Part shown: one piece after another, positions 46,464 to 58,177 of the stretch | How the letters are laid out: each line of letters opens with the position of its first letter | Position numbering within the stretch: the first letter of the stretch is position 1 | Made by a program: the position numbers and the translations under genes | Assembly: GCA_963971575.1 (NCBI GenBank) | Contig: OZ020622.1 | Span: forward strand, 29,170,301-29,234,300 | Length of the DNA: 64,000 nucleotides | Source: Liopterus haemorrhoidalis | Lineage: Eukaryota > Arthropoda > Insecta > Coleoptera > Dytiscidae | Direction: 5' to 3' | Notes under the pieces: model-generated | Database searches by the model: none | The model's input: only the letters and a program-made list of their open reading frames with translations | Told to the model about the DNA's origin: nothing

Positions 46464-47442
46464 ATAGCATTAAGAATAAATTGTTTGAGAAATATTTATG
46501 AACAACCAGTTTTAGGTTATCTTTCTAATTTTTACGTAATTAGCTACTAATTATTTTTTGTGGTTCATATAAGTGACAACCTAAAGAATTTGTTTAGTAA
46601 TCAGTTATTAATTTATTCTTGTAGTATATTGAAAATTATCTTAAAATTTTGTTTTGTTTAAAGTTACAGTGTCTACATTGGTGGATTTATGATTTTTCTG
46701 CCTCTATGCTAGGTGATTTTTGGCGCGTTATGTATTTTAATATACAGAACACTGTTATAAAATGCCTGTTTTCTGAAACATTCCTTCTTATTTTCTAAAA
46801 ACAGGGGTTCAGACTTCATATCAGACTTATGGACAGGCTGATATTCTTCCTGAGAGAATCGAACTTACTGGTTTATGAGTGAAATCCTGCACCTTATTTT
46901 AATGTATTTTATTATTTTCTGTGATATTCGATGGTAATTGGTCCCTTTACAACTCGTTCCAATTAAAGTCATTAGATTATATAGTGTATAATATAGTGGC
47001 TTCAGTTACAATCACTCTGAGTCTGTTAAATGTTTCGAATAGATTTCTATCCCATTTATTAGTGCTTGTCTGTGATATTGGATGGTAATCGTCCCTTTAC
47101 AGCTCGTTACAATCACCCTGCATCTGTTAAATTTGCAAGTTTTGTTTTATTGAGTATACATAGAAGATTTTATGTATTTATTATTTAATTTATTATTTTT
47201 AATATATACTCTAGTCATTTAGATGGACTGCGTTCGGTGGAAATAGCCGTCGATGCTGTGCTTCAAAAATTTTAACCAACTAAAGTTTATTTTTCAGAAT
47301 AGTATATATCCTTTTGCTTCAAATAACATGAAGAAATTTGATACTATAATCATTTACTTTGGCAAACAACATTTGGTAGGTAAACAAAATCACAACAAAT
47401 GAAACTAAATAAAACATATTTCTTGATATTATTTAGTTCTTA

Positions 47443-47596
47443 GCTTCGTGCGGAACTAGATTTTGAAATCTAGGTACTTTTAATGATTGAGTGACGTATT
47501 CGATAATTTTCTTTGACAAAGGTCCGCTTCATCCGGTAAAAGTTGAGTTCGTGACAACTTAAAAAAAATCAAATTTCATTTAGTTCCGCACAAAGC
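47443..47596 (-). mobile_element. 154-bp GCGGAACT-family MITE
   Basis: The termini GCTTCGTGCGGAACTAGA and its inverted near-copy (one or two changes) are flanked by TA on the left and CA on the right. It corresponds to the MITE at 3579-3728 in the other RepA copy and so was present before RepA was duplicated. Confidence 0.65.
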
Positions 47597-47819
47597 CAAG
47601 AAACGAATAATGTCGACAGTATAATAAAAGAAATTGTCAGAAAATTGTCGCCGAATCGGTAGTATAGTAAATCATTTTACGACTTAAAAACGTAAGTATA
47701 TTAATATTTCAAACAAAGAAAAATTTTCTATTACAATAAATATTTATATATAATATTTTTAAATTAATGATTTTTGTTAAAATAATTTTTTGTATAGATA
47801 TCCATTAATTATCTGTCAT

Positions 47820-48175
47820 GATATATTCATGGACAGGCTGATACTCTTTCTGAGGTAATCGAACTTACAGTTTTATGTCTGAAGTCTTGCACCTTATTTT
47901 AATATGTTTTATTATTTTCTGTGATATTCGATGGTAATTGGCTTCTCTACAGCCTCTTACCATCACCGCACGTCTGTTAAATTTTTCGAACAGGCTTTGA
48001 ATCATATTTATTTGTGATCGTCTGTGCAAGGTTTATTTTATGGAGTATGTTTATAAGATTATATTTTTTTATTTATTGTTTTAAATATATACTCTAGATA
48101 TTTAGATGGTCTGTGTTATGCGCAAATAGTCATCGTTGCTGTGCGCCAAATATTTTAACTAACTAACTCTACAAA
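47820..48175 (+). repeat. Partial RepA, third copy
   Basis: Repeats the block at about 46830-47275 (GGACAGGCTGATA.TCTTTCTGAG, TTTTATTATTTTCTGTGATA, ATATACTCTAGATATTTAGA). It therefore lies in tandem with RepA copy 2. Confidence 0.6.
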
Positions 48176-49250
48176 TACATCTTACCTAAATGTCATAAAT
48201 TTTACATAATTTCATGATTTAAAAATAAATGTAATGTGCACTTTAGCACTAAAGATCTTTTTATCACTCATGTGGTTATTTGCCTTTGATAGCAACTAGG
48301 TAAAAAATGTCCTCATTTGTGATAAAATTCGAATGCCTAGGTACATAAACAATTATTATTAATTATTTTTAAAATTATATCTTAAATTTATAAAGCCCAA
48401 TGCTGTTTTTTTTTTTTTTTTTTTTTCTGCAAATATCTTATTAATCCTCATAAGATATAGATTCGAATATATCCTATTCAATAGACAATATTGTGAAAGC
48501 ATTTAGTCTCTCTTCTGACATTTTTTATCTGAATGAAATTTTTATCGTTCTTCGACACAAAAAAGGACGTTTTGGCGGACAATTGGCGGCTGCCATAATA
48601 CTAAGTGTTCACAGTGCGATATCTATATTTAGGGACAATTAATCGAGCCCATTTTAGCATAACCAAATGCACAAATCATGTACAGATACCGTCATATTAT
48701 CTTTTTAAATTTTGTATATTTTTAAAAAAGGGTTTATTTGAAATTAGTCCACTCATAAAATTTTATTATTATTATTATTATTAATTAGTATTTTGAGCAA
48801 AGGCAGAGGCTTGTGTGTTCATACATACTGATACATATGTGTGTGTGTGGGTGTGTAGGCTTTTAGGGCTTAGTATAAAAAAAGTATCCCCAAAAGTGGT
48901 TGTGGGTTAGAGTGAAGTTCGCAATTATTCTATAAGTTAATTTATTGAAAATTATATAAATCATTTAATGTAACACTAAGAGCAAAATAATAATTTAGCT
49001 ATTAGACTATGCTAATTAGTTAAGATTACTCCACGCATCCACTTTCTTCCACTGTTCAATGTGTACTCCCGATCTGTAGGTGAGGCTGTTGGGCGCGGTG
49101 CGGGGACATTTCTTTTGCTGTCCAGGGGCGGCGTAAATCCTACGTATATATAATACATCTTAATATAAATATAGTAATATAAAGATTAAGTAACAAAAAG
49201 ACTGAACAGAAATAAATGAAAACAAAAAGTTAACTTATATGGAATAAATT
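48176..49250. other. Unassigned AT-rich region with microsatellites
   Basis: Contains a poly-T run at 48406-48426, (ATT)n near 48765-48785 and a GT tract near 48839-48856. No gene recognised. A GC-richer piece at 49030-49140 may be 3' UTR of the adjacent LINE fragment. Confidence 0.35.
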
Positions 49251-49257
49251 AATGTAC

Positions 49258-49590
49258 TCATCCAGTCGGTTCTTGAAAGTATTGATACTTGGAGCTTGGA
49301 CAACTTCTGCTTCTATTCATATTCATTAATGAAGTTATATCGCAGTTGAAACAGTTGGTGCGACGAGCTTCAAGAGACGGTAGTCCTAGTCTACGTAGTC
49401 TTGCTTCATATGATAGACAACGAAGTGTGGATGGGATCTTGGTGAAATGTCTCTGCACACTTTCCAGTAGTCTCATATCTTTGAGAAGGTTGGATGACCA
49501 TATTGAAGTACTAAATTCGAGTAGTGGTCGCACATACGTGATAAAAAGTTTGACTAGAAGTGTAGGAGTTAAGTAGAAACTCTAAATTTA
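49258..49590 (-). pseudogene. LINE reverse transcriptase C-terminal fragment
   Basis: The minus-strand peptide YVRPLLEFSTSIWSSN, then ESVQRHFTKIPSTLRCLSYE and ARLRRLGLPSLEARR is the thumb/connection region found near the C-terminus of Jockey/CR1-type RTs. Upstream catalytic parts are missing. The family differs from the intact LINE at 40464. Confidence 0.8.
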
Positions 49591-49849
49591 CCGCCTCTTA
49601 AAATTTTCCGCCCCTAAAAATTTGCTGCTGTAAGCTATAGCCTGGTAAGCTTTGTGGTAAATTTACCACCGAGTGTTTACTTTTAAGCGTAATTTTTAAC
49701 ATAATGGCTTCTGTACTCCCAACCTATTTTCAAGAAAGTAAGTTAATCGTTTGAATGTTTGTCTATGTATTATTTTTAAACAAATAATAAAATAAAAAAT
49801 GTAGGCAAATATACAAGGGCGAACTGGTGATTTGAAATTTTTACCTGCC
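49591..49849. other. Short unassigned stretch
   Basis: Contains facing TAAATTTACC motifs near 49584 and 49662, possibly a degraded MITE. Nothing firm. Confidence 0.3.
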
Positions 49850-50520
49850 ATTTTTTTTTCGAAGTGATTGAATTATTAATTTCCTTAATATTGTTGATAA
49901 AATAGCTGTTAAAGGCATTTGATATTTCTAAATCATTTTTTATTAATTTTCCATCGAAAAATATTTGTTTCTTTTTGTTTTTGTTTTTGTGATTGCAGTT
50001 ATCAAGCTTTCATTCATAAAATGTTTGTTTTGCTCCTCTCGCTACATATTTGCGTTCGTTCCTACTTCTTTTATAACCATCCCAGTTTTCATCTGCTTTT
50101 GTAATCACATATTTTTTTATAATTATTATCCCTGAGCTTTCTAGCATTTTTAATATTTTCATTATACCATGGTTCACTTATAAAATTACCGCATTGAAAT
50201 TTCGTTTGCTCAGTAGATTCTATAACAGCGTTATTTATATTATTATAAAATTGTTCGTAAGTCCTATTTGCACAGCCACTAGAATATAGCGAATCACAAC
50301 TGATTAAAATGTCTATAACACTATCTATATTAATAGTTTTTCGAAATTTCAATTAAATCTCATTTATTTTTATATATTCACCTTCTATTTTAATTTCAAT
50401 AATACTATGGTCACTTATTTTAGGTTGATGCAACACTTTGCAGTTCAGCTGGAAGTTTTTCGTTATCACTAGATCTATAGCGCTTTTTGAATTGTTAGTT
50501 ATTCTTAATTTATTCTTTTT
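49850..50520 (-). pseudogene. LINE endonuclease C-terminus and linker fragment
   Basis: Minus strand: SAIDLVITKNFQLN and KISDHSIIEIKIEG (50500-50370), the S-x-IDLV and SDH boxes of an APE endonuclease, followed by EPWYNENIKNARKLRDNNYK (50089-50352), the linker. The style is similar to the split LINE at 24419-31050. A stop separates the two parts near 50352. Confidence 0.75.
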
Positions 50521-51228
50521 TTCTCGACCTTGTTAATAATATAAAAGTTGATATTTTCGGGAATTAGGTCAACAAAAAATTACAAAATGTTTGAAAAGAC
50601 TGGTTTCGATAATAATATATTATCTTCTTCAGTTTATCTATTGAAGAATTATAACAATTAATATTACATAATATTGTACATTCATGTTACTAAAAATAAA
50701 TCTATAGTACTTACTCAATCAAAACTAAGTGTATGAACTCTTCACACCATGCTTCCAAAAAGATATAATTGGAGACCATAATAAATCCAAATAAAAAAAA
50801 TTGATGTGAAGTGTGAATTTTCACACATTTCAGGGTTTTGCAGGTATTTAGTAAGTGAATGATGATTATTTGGGGTGCCAAAACAAATTTTATGACAAAA
50901 TATTTTTTTATGAATTTTAATTCGAATGCCTATTACCATTATTTAAGTTTTTAAAGATGTGCAGTTTTTTTTTTTATATATCAAGGTTCATTAAGATTTT
51001 GAAAATTGCGCCTATGGCTTCCATTGGTTGTTTTTAGTCATAGCTCCTCCCCTTTGATTTCGTGTACATTCAAATATATAATTAAATTATAATTTCAACA
51101 ATTTCCACTGGTTATTAAATTTACGCTATTAAAAATTAAATGCAACAATTGCCAAAATATAATTAAAATTTTGAAAAAATAATTTAAACAATATAAAAAT
51201 CCAAAAAATAAATAAAAAATAATATTGT
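50521..51228. other. AT-rich sequence without recognised gene
   Basis: The ORF at 50742-50939 has no domain features. No repeat partner found. Confidence 0.35.
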
Positions 51229-51306
51229 CTCCTCACGTAGGACTCGAACATGAGTCCGATTACGAATTCTTGGACAGAACGCAAGTATCTTAGCCACAGC
51301 ACCAAG
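51229..51306 (-). mobile_element. tRNA-like SINE head
   Basis: On the minus strand, GCTGTGGCTAAGATACTTG resembles a pol III A box. TGTTCGAGTCC (51240-51250) matches a B box. The spacing fits a tRNA, but the acceptor stem does not pair well, so a SINE or tRNA pseudogene is likelier than a functional tRNA. No flanking duplication found. Confidence 0.45.
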
Positions 51307-51479
51307 AAACACGTTACTGTTAAGCGTATTATATAACTATAAGTTGTCAACATTATTAGCAAAAAAACACAAAAAATGCTTTTTTTTCCAAAAACATAAT
51401 CTGATCAAAAATTCCTGTTGAACTATTCCGGTTCACACCAATGTACATTACTTAGAATTTTTTCAGATTTTTAGTTTAA

Positions 51480-51790
51480 ACCATCTGGGCTACAGGGTGT
51501 GGGACAAAATTTTTTTTGCACAATATTGGCAAAAATGGCTTCAAAATAATTTATTTTGGAAAAATAAAAATTTGATCGTTAATTCACGTACCAAGGGCTT
51601 TCATTTGATACCCTACTCAGAATTAAAAAAAAATATTTTTTTTTTCGATGAGCACATATTTGTTTATATTTTTAGGGGGATATGTTTTTTAGATGTTTTG
51701 GTATTTTTCCTATGTGCGGGTCAACGAGTTGTATAAGCATGCCAAATTTCAACTCTCTAGGTTTAGCCGTTCGGCTACAATTTTTACCGA

Positions 51791-51864
<74 letters not shown>

Positions 51865-51930
51865 GACAAAATGACGGTATAAGGGTTTTTTGGTCATACC
51901 TACAAAACCCTAAAAATAAATAAAGTTAAA
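51480..51930 (+). repeat. Dispersed repeat with (CAGA)n tract
   Basis: The block from CAGGGTGTGGGACAAAAT through CCGTTCGGCTACAATTTTTA, then a CAGA/GACA tract at about 51791-51863, then GGTCATACCTACAAAACCCT. Parts reappear at 20250-20460 and 21720-21980 inside hAT-like elements, where the tract is reduced to ACAGA remnants. The ORFs over the tract are not genes. Confidence 0.65.
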
Positions 51931-52112
51931 AGTTTAAAACGGTAAAAAACAGTTAAAATGTAAAATTATTAATTCGTAAATTAGGAATATTATTCCTAAC
52001 TTTGAGTTACAATTTGACAAAAATAAGTCTTATACAGAACTATTTAATTTCATTATTAACAACTAAGGTTGCACTTTGCATTTGTATAGCTATTTATTTA
52101 TTAACTATTTTT

Positions 52113-52241
52113 ACCGACCGCCAACATATGTAAGGGAGGTATTGTGATCATACCGATTTTGACATTTCGAAATTTTGATGGATCTCCACGAATTCAGGTC
52201 CATACATAACGTTTTGACTATTTTTAGCATGATGTCGGTCG

Positions 52242-52280
<39 letters not shown>

Positions 52281-52745
52281 CGTCTGTCCGTCTGTCTGTC
52301 TGTGCACACGTGCATAGCAAATTCCGCTAAACGGATTTTTATGAAACTACATATTTAAGATTTTGACATCAATGGCACGAGTTGATCAACTTTTGGTAAA
52401 AATCGTTTGACTAGAAATGACAGTTTACTCGTGCCGATTTTAAGAGTTTTGCGAATATTTAGCAACAGAAAAATATTTCTAAAAAATGTATTTTACAAAA
52501 GTTGCTATAAATGCAATAACTAATTACTTTTATTTCAGGAATTTTTTGATAAAACGAAACAAATTTGAATTTTTTTCGAAATTATTTATTTTTTATACTT
52601 ATATGTAACGTTTCCATGGTCATGATAAATAATATCTCTGTTAGAAAATATTCGGCCAAGTTATTTCTACTGTGTTGCTAGAATGTATTTTATACAAGTA
52701 GTTCGTGATGGTGGTTGGTCCTGTGGTGGCCACAGCTGATTTTTT
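52113..52745 (+). repeat. RepB copy 4 with (CTGT)n tract
   Basis: Begins CCGACCGCCAACATATG. The body closely follows copy 1 at 5132 (GATTTTGACATTTCG, TTTTGACTATTTTTAGCA), has CTGT/CCGT tetranucleotides at about 52240-52300, and ends near GTGGCCACAGCTGA plus poly-T. Confidence 0.7.
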
Positions 52746-53114
52746 TTTAAATACTTTTCCAGTTTTTTTTTATTCACTTTTGTGGAATTAGATCCATATA
52801 TCTATTCTTTTATTATATGCATGATTGCTATGATGAAATAAAATCTGATGAAATAAATAGGGTTTGCCTTAATGTAGATTACTCCGTAATGTATTTATGA
52901 TTATGATGATATATATGTATATATTTATTTTTTTTTAAACTTTTCTAATTTAATATTTATTCAGTTTTGAAAATAATGTTCATGGTGGTATATACCAATT
53001 AATTTATTATATGGATGATTGCTATGATGTAATAAAATTTAGCTTGCCCTAATGTAGATTACTTCGTAGTTTATAATTTGGACGATACATATATAATATA
53101 TGTTATATTAACAG
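52746..53114. repeat. AT-rich region with a diverged duplication of about 196 bp
   Basis: ATGATTGCTATGATG followed by TAATGTAGATTACT.CGTA occurs near 52820-52890 and again near 53013-53078. It may belong to the Harbinger element's non-coding DNA. Confidence 0.5.
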
Positions 53115-53289
53115 AAACCATCTGTGAACACAGCTGGGAATATGAAAACTAAAAAAAAAGAGTAAAATTGAAGAATTGAAGGAAAAATTATTAATTATTC
53201 AGACGAATCAGTTCATGATAGAGTCTGAATTAAGAATTAATAATATGCGTGAAGTGCATACATTAAAAATTAGTTTTAATTGTTTTTGA
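53115..53289 (+). pseudogene. Possible last exon of a Harbinger accessory (Myb/SANT-type) protein
   Basis: After an acceptor-like TATATTAACAG, the plus strand encodes KPSVNTAGNMKTKKK, and then, one base out of frame after an A9 run, SKIEELKEKLLIIQTNQFMI, a basic then coiled helix, ending in TGA at 53287. PIF/Harbinger elements usually carry a second gene ending in such a charged helix, often convergent with the transposase, as here. There is no Myb domain in view, so the call is tentative. Confidence 0.3.
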
Positions 53290-53490
53290 CCTTCTGACTG
53301 ATATTAAGTTTTGTTTTTTTTTTTTTTAATTTTAATTTTAATGGACTTTATTTTAATTTTAATGACCGAGAAAAAGAGGCGTCTAGATGACCATGGAATT
53401 AATTTGTTTTTAAATTAACACAGAACTGTCCAATTCACATTTAAAAACAAAAAATCTATGCCTACTAGGCGCCTTATTTTCAATGATCAT

Positions 53491-53646
53491 TTTTTTTATT
53501 TTTTATTTTTTTTTATGGCCTTTGCTTCTTCGGCAATTAGCCAGTACAATTAATATTTTTGAAAAGTGGCATGCTTGATCGGGATTTGAACCTCAGACCT
53601 TAGCAACGCAGAGCACATGTGTTACCACTACGTTACGCCGGTCGGC
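53491..53646 (-). mobile_element. 156-bp tRNA-derived SINE with 12-bp target duplication
   Basis: The direct repeat TTCAATGATCAT stands at 53479-53490 and 53647-53658. The minus strand begins GCCGACCGGCGTAACGTAGT (A-box region), has GGTTCAAATCC (B box, 53582-53592), a tRNA-unrelated part, and ends in A-rich sequence adjoining the left repeat. These are all hallmarks of a pol III SINE. Confidence 0.88.
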
Positions 53647-53689
53647 TTCAATGATCATATTGTATGTTCATGTTTATTTAATGATATGC

Positions 53690-53895
53690 AATCCAAAGAT
53701 TTAATTTAAGAAATCGTTTTTAATTGTTTTTGTCCTTTTGACAATATTGAAATTATTTTAGTTTATTTGATATGTAGTACAAGGATTTAATTTTAGAAAA
53801 TGTTTTTAATTGTTTTTATCCTGTTACTCATTGAAATTATATTTTAGTTCATTTGCTATGTAGTACAAAGATTTAAATTTAAGAAATTGTGTGAA
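53690..53895. repeat. Short tandem repeat, about 85-90 bp, three diverged units
   Basis: The block AAGATTTAATTTAAGAAA followed by TTTTTAATTGTTTTTGTCCT and its variants recurs at about 53695, 53775 and 53868. A related piece lies at 53265-53300, on the other side of the SINE. Confidence 0.6.
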
Positions 53896-54040
53896 CAAAG
53901 AAATAATGTAGGTAAAATATATTTTTGTTGTTAATGTAGCTATAAACTACAAAATGTTAAAATAATACATAATAAATGTCTTATAAACGCTATGGGTATT
54001 AAGACTAGTCTTAATGAATTTATTTTTAATAATTCCTATT

Positions 54041-54638
54041 CTATTTACAACGTAAAAAATAATGTATCATGTTTAACCGTGCTCGATTATTTTCATTGAC
54101 ATGCCGTACATGCCGTACTTGTGCTATTGGCACATTATTTACGATGTCGACTGCAGCTTCCAAATCAGGTGGTAGAGGTCGTGGAACTCCATAATTATTT
54201 TCTTTTGCAATATTATGCAAAATTGTTGTTACAACAATTAAACATTGAACTTTTTCTATTTTGATTTGTATTCCTCGAGCTAGAATAGGAAAACGTCTTT
54301 TCCATACTCTATAACTTCGCTCAATAGCATTTCTAGTACGTACATGTGCTTCACAATACAAACGTTCTGCTGCTGTTTGTGGATTTGCTAACGGTGTTAG
54401 ACAGTAAGAACGATTTTGATATCCACTGTCCTCAACAAGATAACAGTTTCTAAATTCCCCATGTTCAAAACGAGCATGAATGCTTGTATTATTAAAAATA
54501 GTAGAAATGTGCTGAGCAAGGCCCTGGAGCAACAATATCTAATATTTTTAAATTGGCATCACAACTTGTTTGAACATTAAAAGATAAAAAGCCTTTTCTG
54601 TTTCTAAACAATTCTGCATTGTCTCCTCCTGTAAACGA
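54041..54638 (-). pseudogene. PIF/Harbinger transposase, C-terminal exon, frameshift at second catalytic Asp
   Basis: After an acceptor (TCGTTTACAG on the minus strand), the exon encodes GGDNAELFRNRKGFLSFNVQ and CDANLKILDIVA. A one-base loss near 54520-54530 then changes frame exactly where the family has its HDS motif, the second Asp of the DDE triad. The next frame gives STIFNNTSIHARFEHGEFRN, GYQNRSYCLTP, then RTRNAIERSYRVWKRRFPIL with the catalytic Glu, and ends at 54041. This is a DDE_Tnp_4 (HARBI1-like) transposase, inactive as read. It is separated from its upstream exon by a TE-filled intron. Confidence 0.85.
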
Positions 54639-54784
54639 TTAGTATTTTTAGATGTAATAAGGAACATTTAATATCATAGATATTCTTACTACATCACCTA
54701 TATTTCGACCACGGTACGGTACAATATAAGCACAAGTCAAAATGTTTCAATATATGGAATATACAGTTGTGGCGAACTAATTAA

Positions 54785-57248
54785 CCCTTTATCGGGCAAA
54801 GGGTGAAGTACCCGTACGAAAAATTTTATATTTAGTATACTGTCTCTTGGTGAATTAAATATTCTATTTTATATATCCGCGGTGCCCTTATTAGCAGTAA
54901 TTAGGAGTTTGATAATGTAACCATAAGGTAACATTGCACGATACAGGACAGGGTAAAATAATAGTAATATACAAATATTGCAAGTTTATTTATGATTTGT
55001 ACGTTATTTCAAGTTTATGATATTTTATTATAAAAGAAAACAAAAGTAAATCCCGAACACTAATTATGAATATAATAATAACTAAAAAAAAAATCTGAAC
55101 ATCAATATAATGTTTTAATTTAGTTGAATGAATATATTATTGCTTATGGAATGAAATAAAACAATTTTTTCTTCTGTGCGACGGAGCCTTGCGTTGCATT
55201 TCTCACAGATCAAGCGACTAGTGCCTTTCGTGCAGTTTCTACATCTTCCCTTAGATGTGTGTACCGGCCAATGCGCTAACGAATCGTACCTTGAAGTGTC
55301 AGAAGGTATGTCTACTACAGGTTGTCTAATTTTTTTGGTGTCAACAGTCGATTTTGGCCTACCACGTCCCGATTATCTTTGTATGTAGTTGCTAGGCTTT
55401 TAGCAATTTCACCTCGAAATATTTTTAGCGGTTTATGTTTTGATTCAGCGCTGTACAATCTCGTCTTTATAAGAGCCAAGCGTTTACGACGCAAATATCT
55501 AAGAGGCAAGTAAATATTGAAAAATACCAACGTTTGGCTTTACTAGGTGTCTTGTATAGTCCCATGAGAGCATTAGCTTTATCAACGCCTCCCATATGCT
55601 TATTGTAATTTATAATTATATTCGGGCAAGGATAATTTACTTTCTTGTTTTCAACTTTGTTGTATCTTTTAACGGTTCTTGTTGGCACAACTCCAAAAGA
55701 AGTACTACCTAATAAAACACATTTTCTATCGACACATTTGACAACTATTATCCCTTTCTCGGTATCTGCTTTGTAATCAAAGAATCCTCTTCCCTGTTTC
55801 ATCAAAACTTTGTCAGTGTCAATTGGACATCCTGCTATTCTATTAGCTCGCATCGTTCCCAAGCTGGGAACGATGGGAGTCGGGAAGTGATTTGCATAAC
55901 GATATAACAGTAGATGCACCTACACCTAATGCGGCTTCTTCTTCATTTATTTCATTTTATGTATCCTTTAGTTGATCAAATGTTGTTCCTCCTTGATAAG
56001 ATATAAAATCTACTATGAATCCTGAGACACCAGCGAGCACAAAAAATGTATATCCCCATTTATGAGGTTTACTTTTTATATACTGGCGTAAATTACCAGC
56101 TCGAGTTCCTTTATACGCAATCATAGTTTCATCAACAGAGTATTCGTTCTCAATGTAGAATTTTTGGCAATTTGGTCTTACTTTCTCGATAAGCGGCCTA
56201 ATTTTAAAAAATCTGTCTTTTGTATTTTCTGTGTAATTTTCATTATTGTTGAAGTGAACGTACCGTCTCAAAAGCTTGAAGCGCTTTACAGGCATTATGT
56301 TAGCAATTTGTTCAATACGAGAACTACTTGCCCAATAATCTTCATAAGAAGGTAAATTTATAAGACCCATTGTCAGTAGGACAGATATAAAGTCTGTTAT
56401 TTCGGATTGATATGTATTTAGGCTTTGTCCTCTTTGTTGAGTGCTGTATAAGTGCGTTTGATCTACCATATTGGTAATTATATCAAAGGAAAAAAACTTA
56501 CAAAAGTATTCTAAAGACGGGAGTAATTCTTCCTTACATTGAACAAATATATCCGCTTGATCTTCTATTATATTGGTGTCTATTTCTTCTTTTATCCAAT
56601 TGAACGTTATATTCTGTTCCTTCTTTTTTCGAGGTGGTTCAGGAGCACCACTTGTCGACTGTTGTGAAGAAATATTATTGACAACAATATTGGCGCTGTG
56701 GTCTTCTTCTGATTTGGAAATACTTTCTTCAGTTATGTCAAATATTACATTTATATTTCTTCGCATCAGATGTATCCGATGAGCCTGAGACTTGAGGATT
56801 TAGTGGAAGATTGAATTTTCGTTTCCCGTAAAATGAAATAGGGTTTACTTCTAGAGAATCCTTTGTAACTAGAACAATAATAATAAATTTTATATTATAC
56901 GCAATTTTATCGGGAAATGTAACTGTATGGTTACATATATTTTCAATATACATTCTACGCTGTATTTACTTACTTATTGCCCTCTACAGTACTTATAATT
57001 ACGCATTAATATCTATATTATTGAGTATATCACAAAATATGAAATATAAATAATGATACTTACCATAAAAATTATTTAATCATACAACTGCCCGCGCCAT
57101 TTCACTACACTGTAGCACACAAACCCAGATGCGCAAATTTATAATTCAAACCAATGCGCAGACTCCGGAGAATATCCCCCTCCTTCGATAGTAGATTGTA
57201 ACCATACGGTTACATAACCCTCATTCCTAACCAATTTCTGATAAAGGG
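54785..57248 (-). mobile_element. piggyBac #1, 2464 bp, in the Tc1 left terminal repeat
   Basis: Flanked by TTAA (54781-54784 and 57249-57252), both part of the Tc1 repeat. The termini CCCTTTATCGG and CCCTTTATCAG (inverted) are typical. It contains one decayed transposase. Confidence 0.9.
55170..56766 (-). pseudogene. piggyBac #1 transposase, decayed
   Basis: Frame 55957-56766 gives an acidic N-terminus, then FSFDIITNMVDQTHLYSTQQ and the first catalytic Asp in YSVDETMIAYKG. A TAA follows QLKDT near 55957. Frames change, and about two dozen residues that should hold the second Asp are missing near 55860-55880. Frame 55467-55919 resumes with the third Asp in KHMGGVDKANALMGLY. Frame 55315-55530 and the sequence to 55170 end with a cysteine-rich zinc module (CRNCTKGTSRLICEKCN). 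There is possibly more N-terminus to 56870 in another frame. Confidence 0.85.
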
Positions 57249-57252
57249 TTAA

Positions 57253-57387
57253 GAACGATCTTGTGATATGCATGTATTAATATATTTTGATCGATTAAAG
57301 GAAAAACATTGTTGTTTTTTTTTTCATGAATTTATTAATTAACTGTAAGGGTATCAAAATAATTGTATATGGTTTAAATTACATGAG
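57253..57387. other. Middle part of the Tc1 left terminal repeat
   Basis: Sequence between piggyBac #1 and the BEL element. Its 135 bp complete the expected 200-bp terminal repeat. It includes ATATGCATGT, also found in the right repeat near 63310. Confidence 0.6.
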
Positions 57388-58177
57388 TGTGGCGCCCGCT
57401 CCTGGCCTAGGTAGGGTAGGAGTCCAGGACGACACACAAGGGTTGACTTAAGATGTCAAAAATATAATTGTAAGAGAATTTAATATAATAAAAAAAGGTC
57501 AGGTTCTTGGTGCAAAAGCGTTGCCAGGAATGATAATAAAAAGAGAGAAAAAAAAATTATTATCAAAAAAAATAGTTGCAAAAAAAACTTAATCAAAAAA
57601 AATATTTGTACAAAAACAAAATTAAATAATTATAATTGTTGCGGACTGCAACAATTGATAGCGGTAAGCGCGGCGGGGAATACGATGAATTACACTCTAA
57701 ATTAATCCCAAAAATAAATTATTTTAAATTTAAAGTAAGTAATTTATATTAACCCTGGACAGACACACTTATTTTTTTAGACGTATATGACACAATGGGG
57801 TTTGGCAGACCCTATATATATATTTTTAATTTAGTTATTTATTAGAACTTTTTTTCACCCAATCATTTCATAAACTGTAAATAATGTATTTAAGATAGCA
57901 AATACAAAACAAAATCATAAATAATTGTATTTTTTTGTCAAAACACGAAAATAAAATATTACACATTTTGTAAGTTATAATGTTTTTATTAAGATATAAA
58001 AAAATTATAATAAAATAAAAATACGTAATACAATAATTATTCTATTTGGGATTGAAAACATCTGTTTGCCCTGTGTTCAAGGCAGTATGGCTTTCTGCAC
58101 GACAAACAGAGAAATTAGGTCTTTCTGTCCTTTCCCCTTTCGCAGTGACTACATCTCACTTTCTTTTGCAATATACT

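Larger units (their letters stand above)
45990..47690 (+). repeat. RepA copy 2
   Basis: Inverted match to 3500-5115. It has an insertion of a truncated LINE at 46268-46463 and a TA-type MITE at 47443-47596, the latter shared with copy 1. Internal sub-repeats occur: GGTAATNG...CCTTTACA...CTCGTT blocks near 46940 and 47090. Confidence 0.65.

Noticed and set aside
51229..51306. Functional tRNA gene
   Set aside because: A and B boxes are present but the acceptor stem does not pair and no clear anticodon arm forms. A SINE head or pseudogene fits better.
57388..57405. Retroviral primer-binding site (TGGCGCCCGC)
   Set aside because: It is the inverted counterpart of the BEL LTR start at 62029, so it is better read as the LTR terminus. 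No LTR precedes it.
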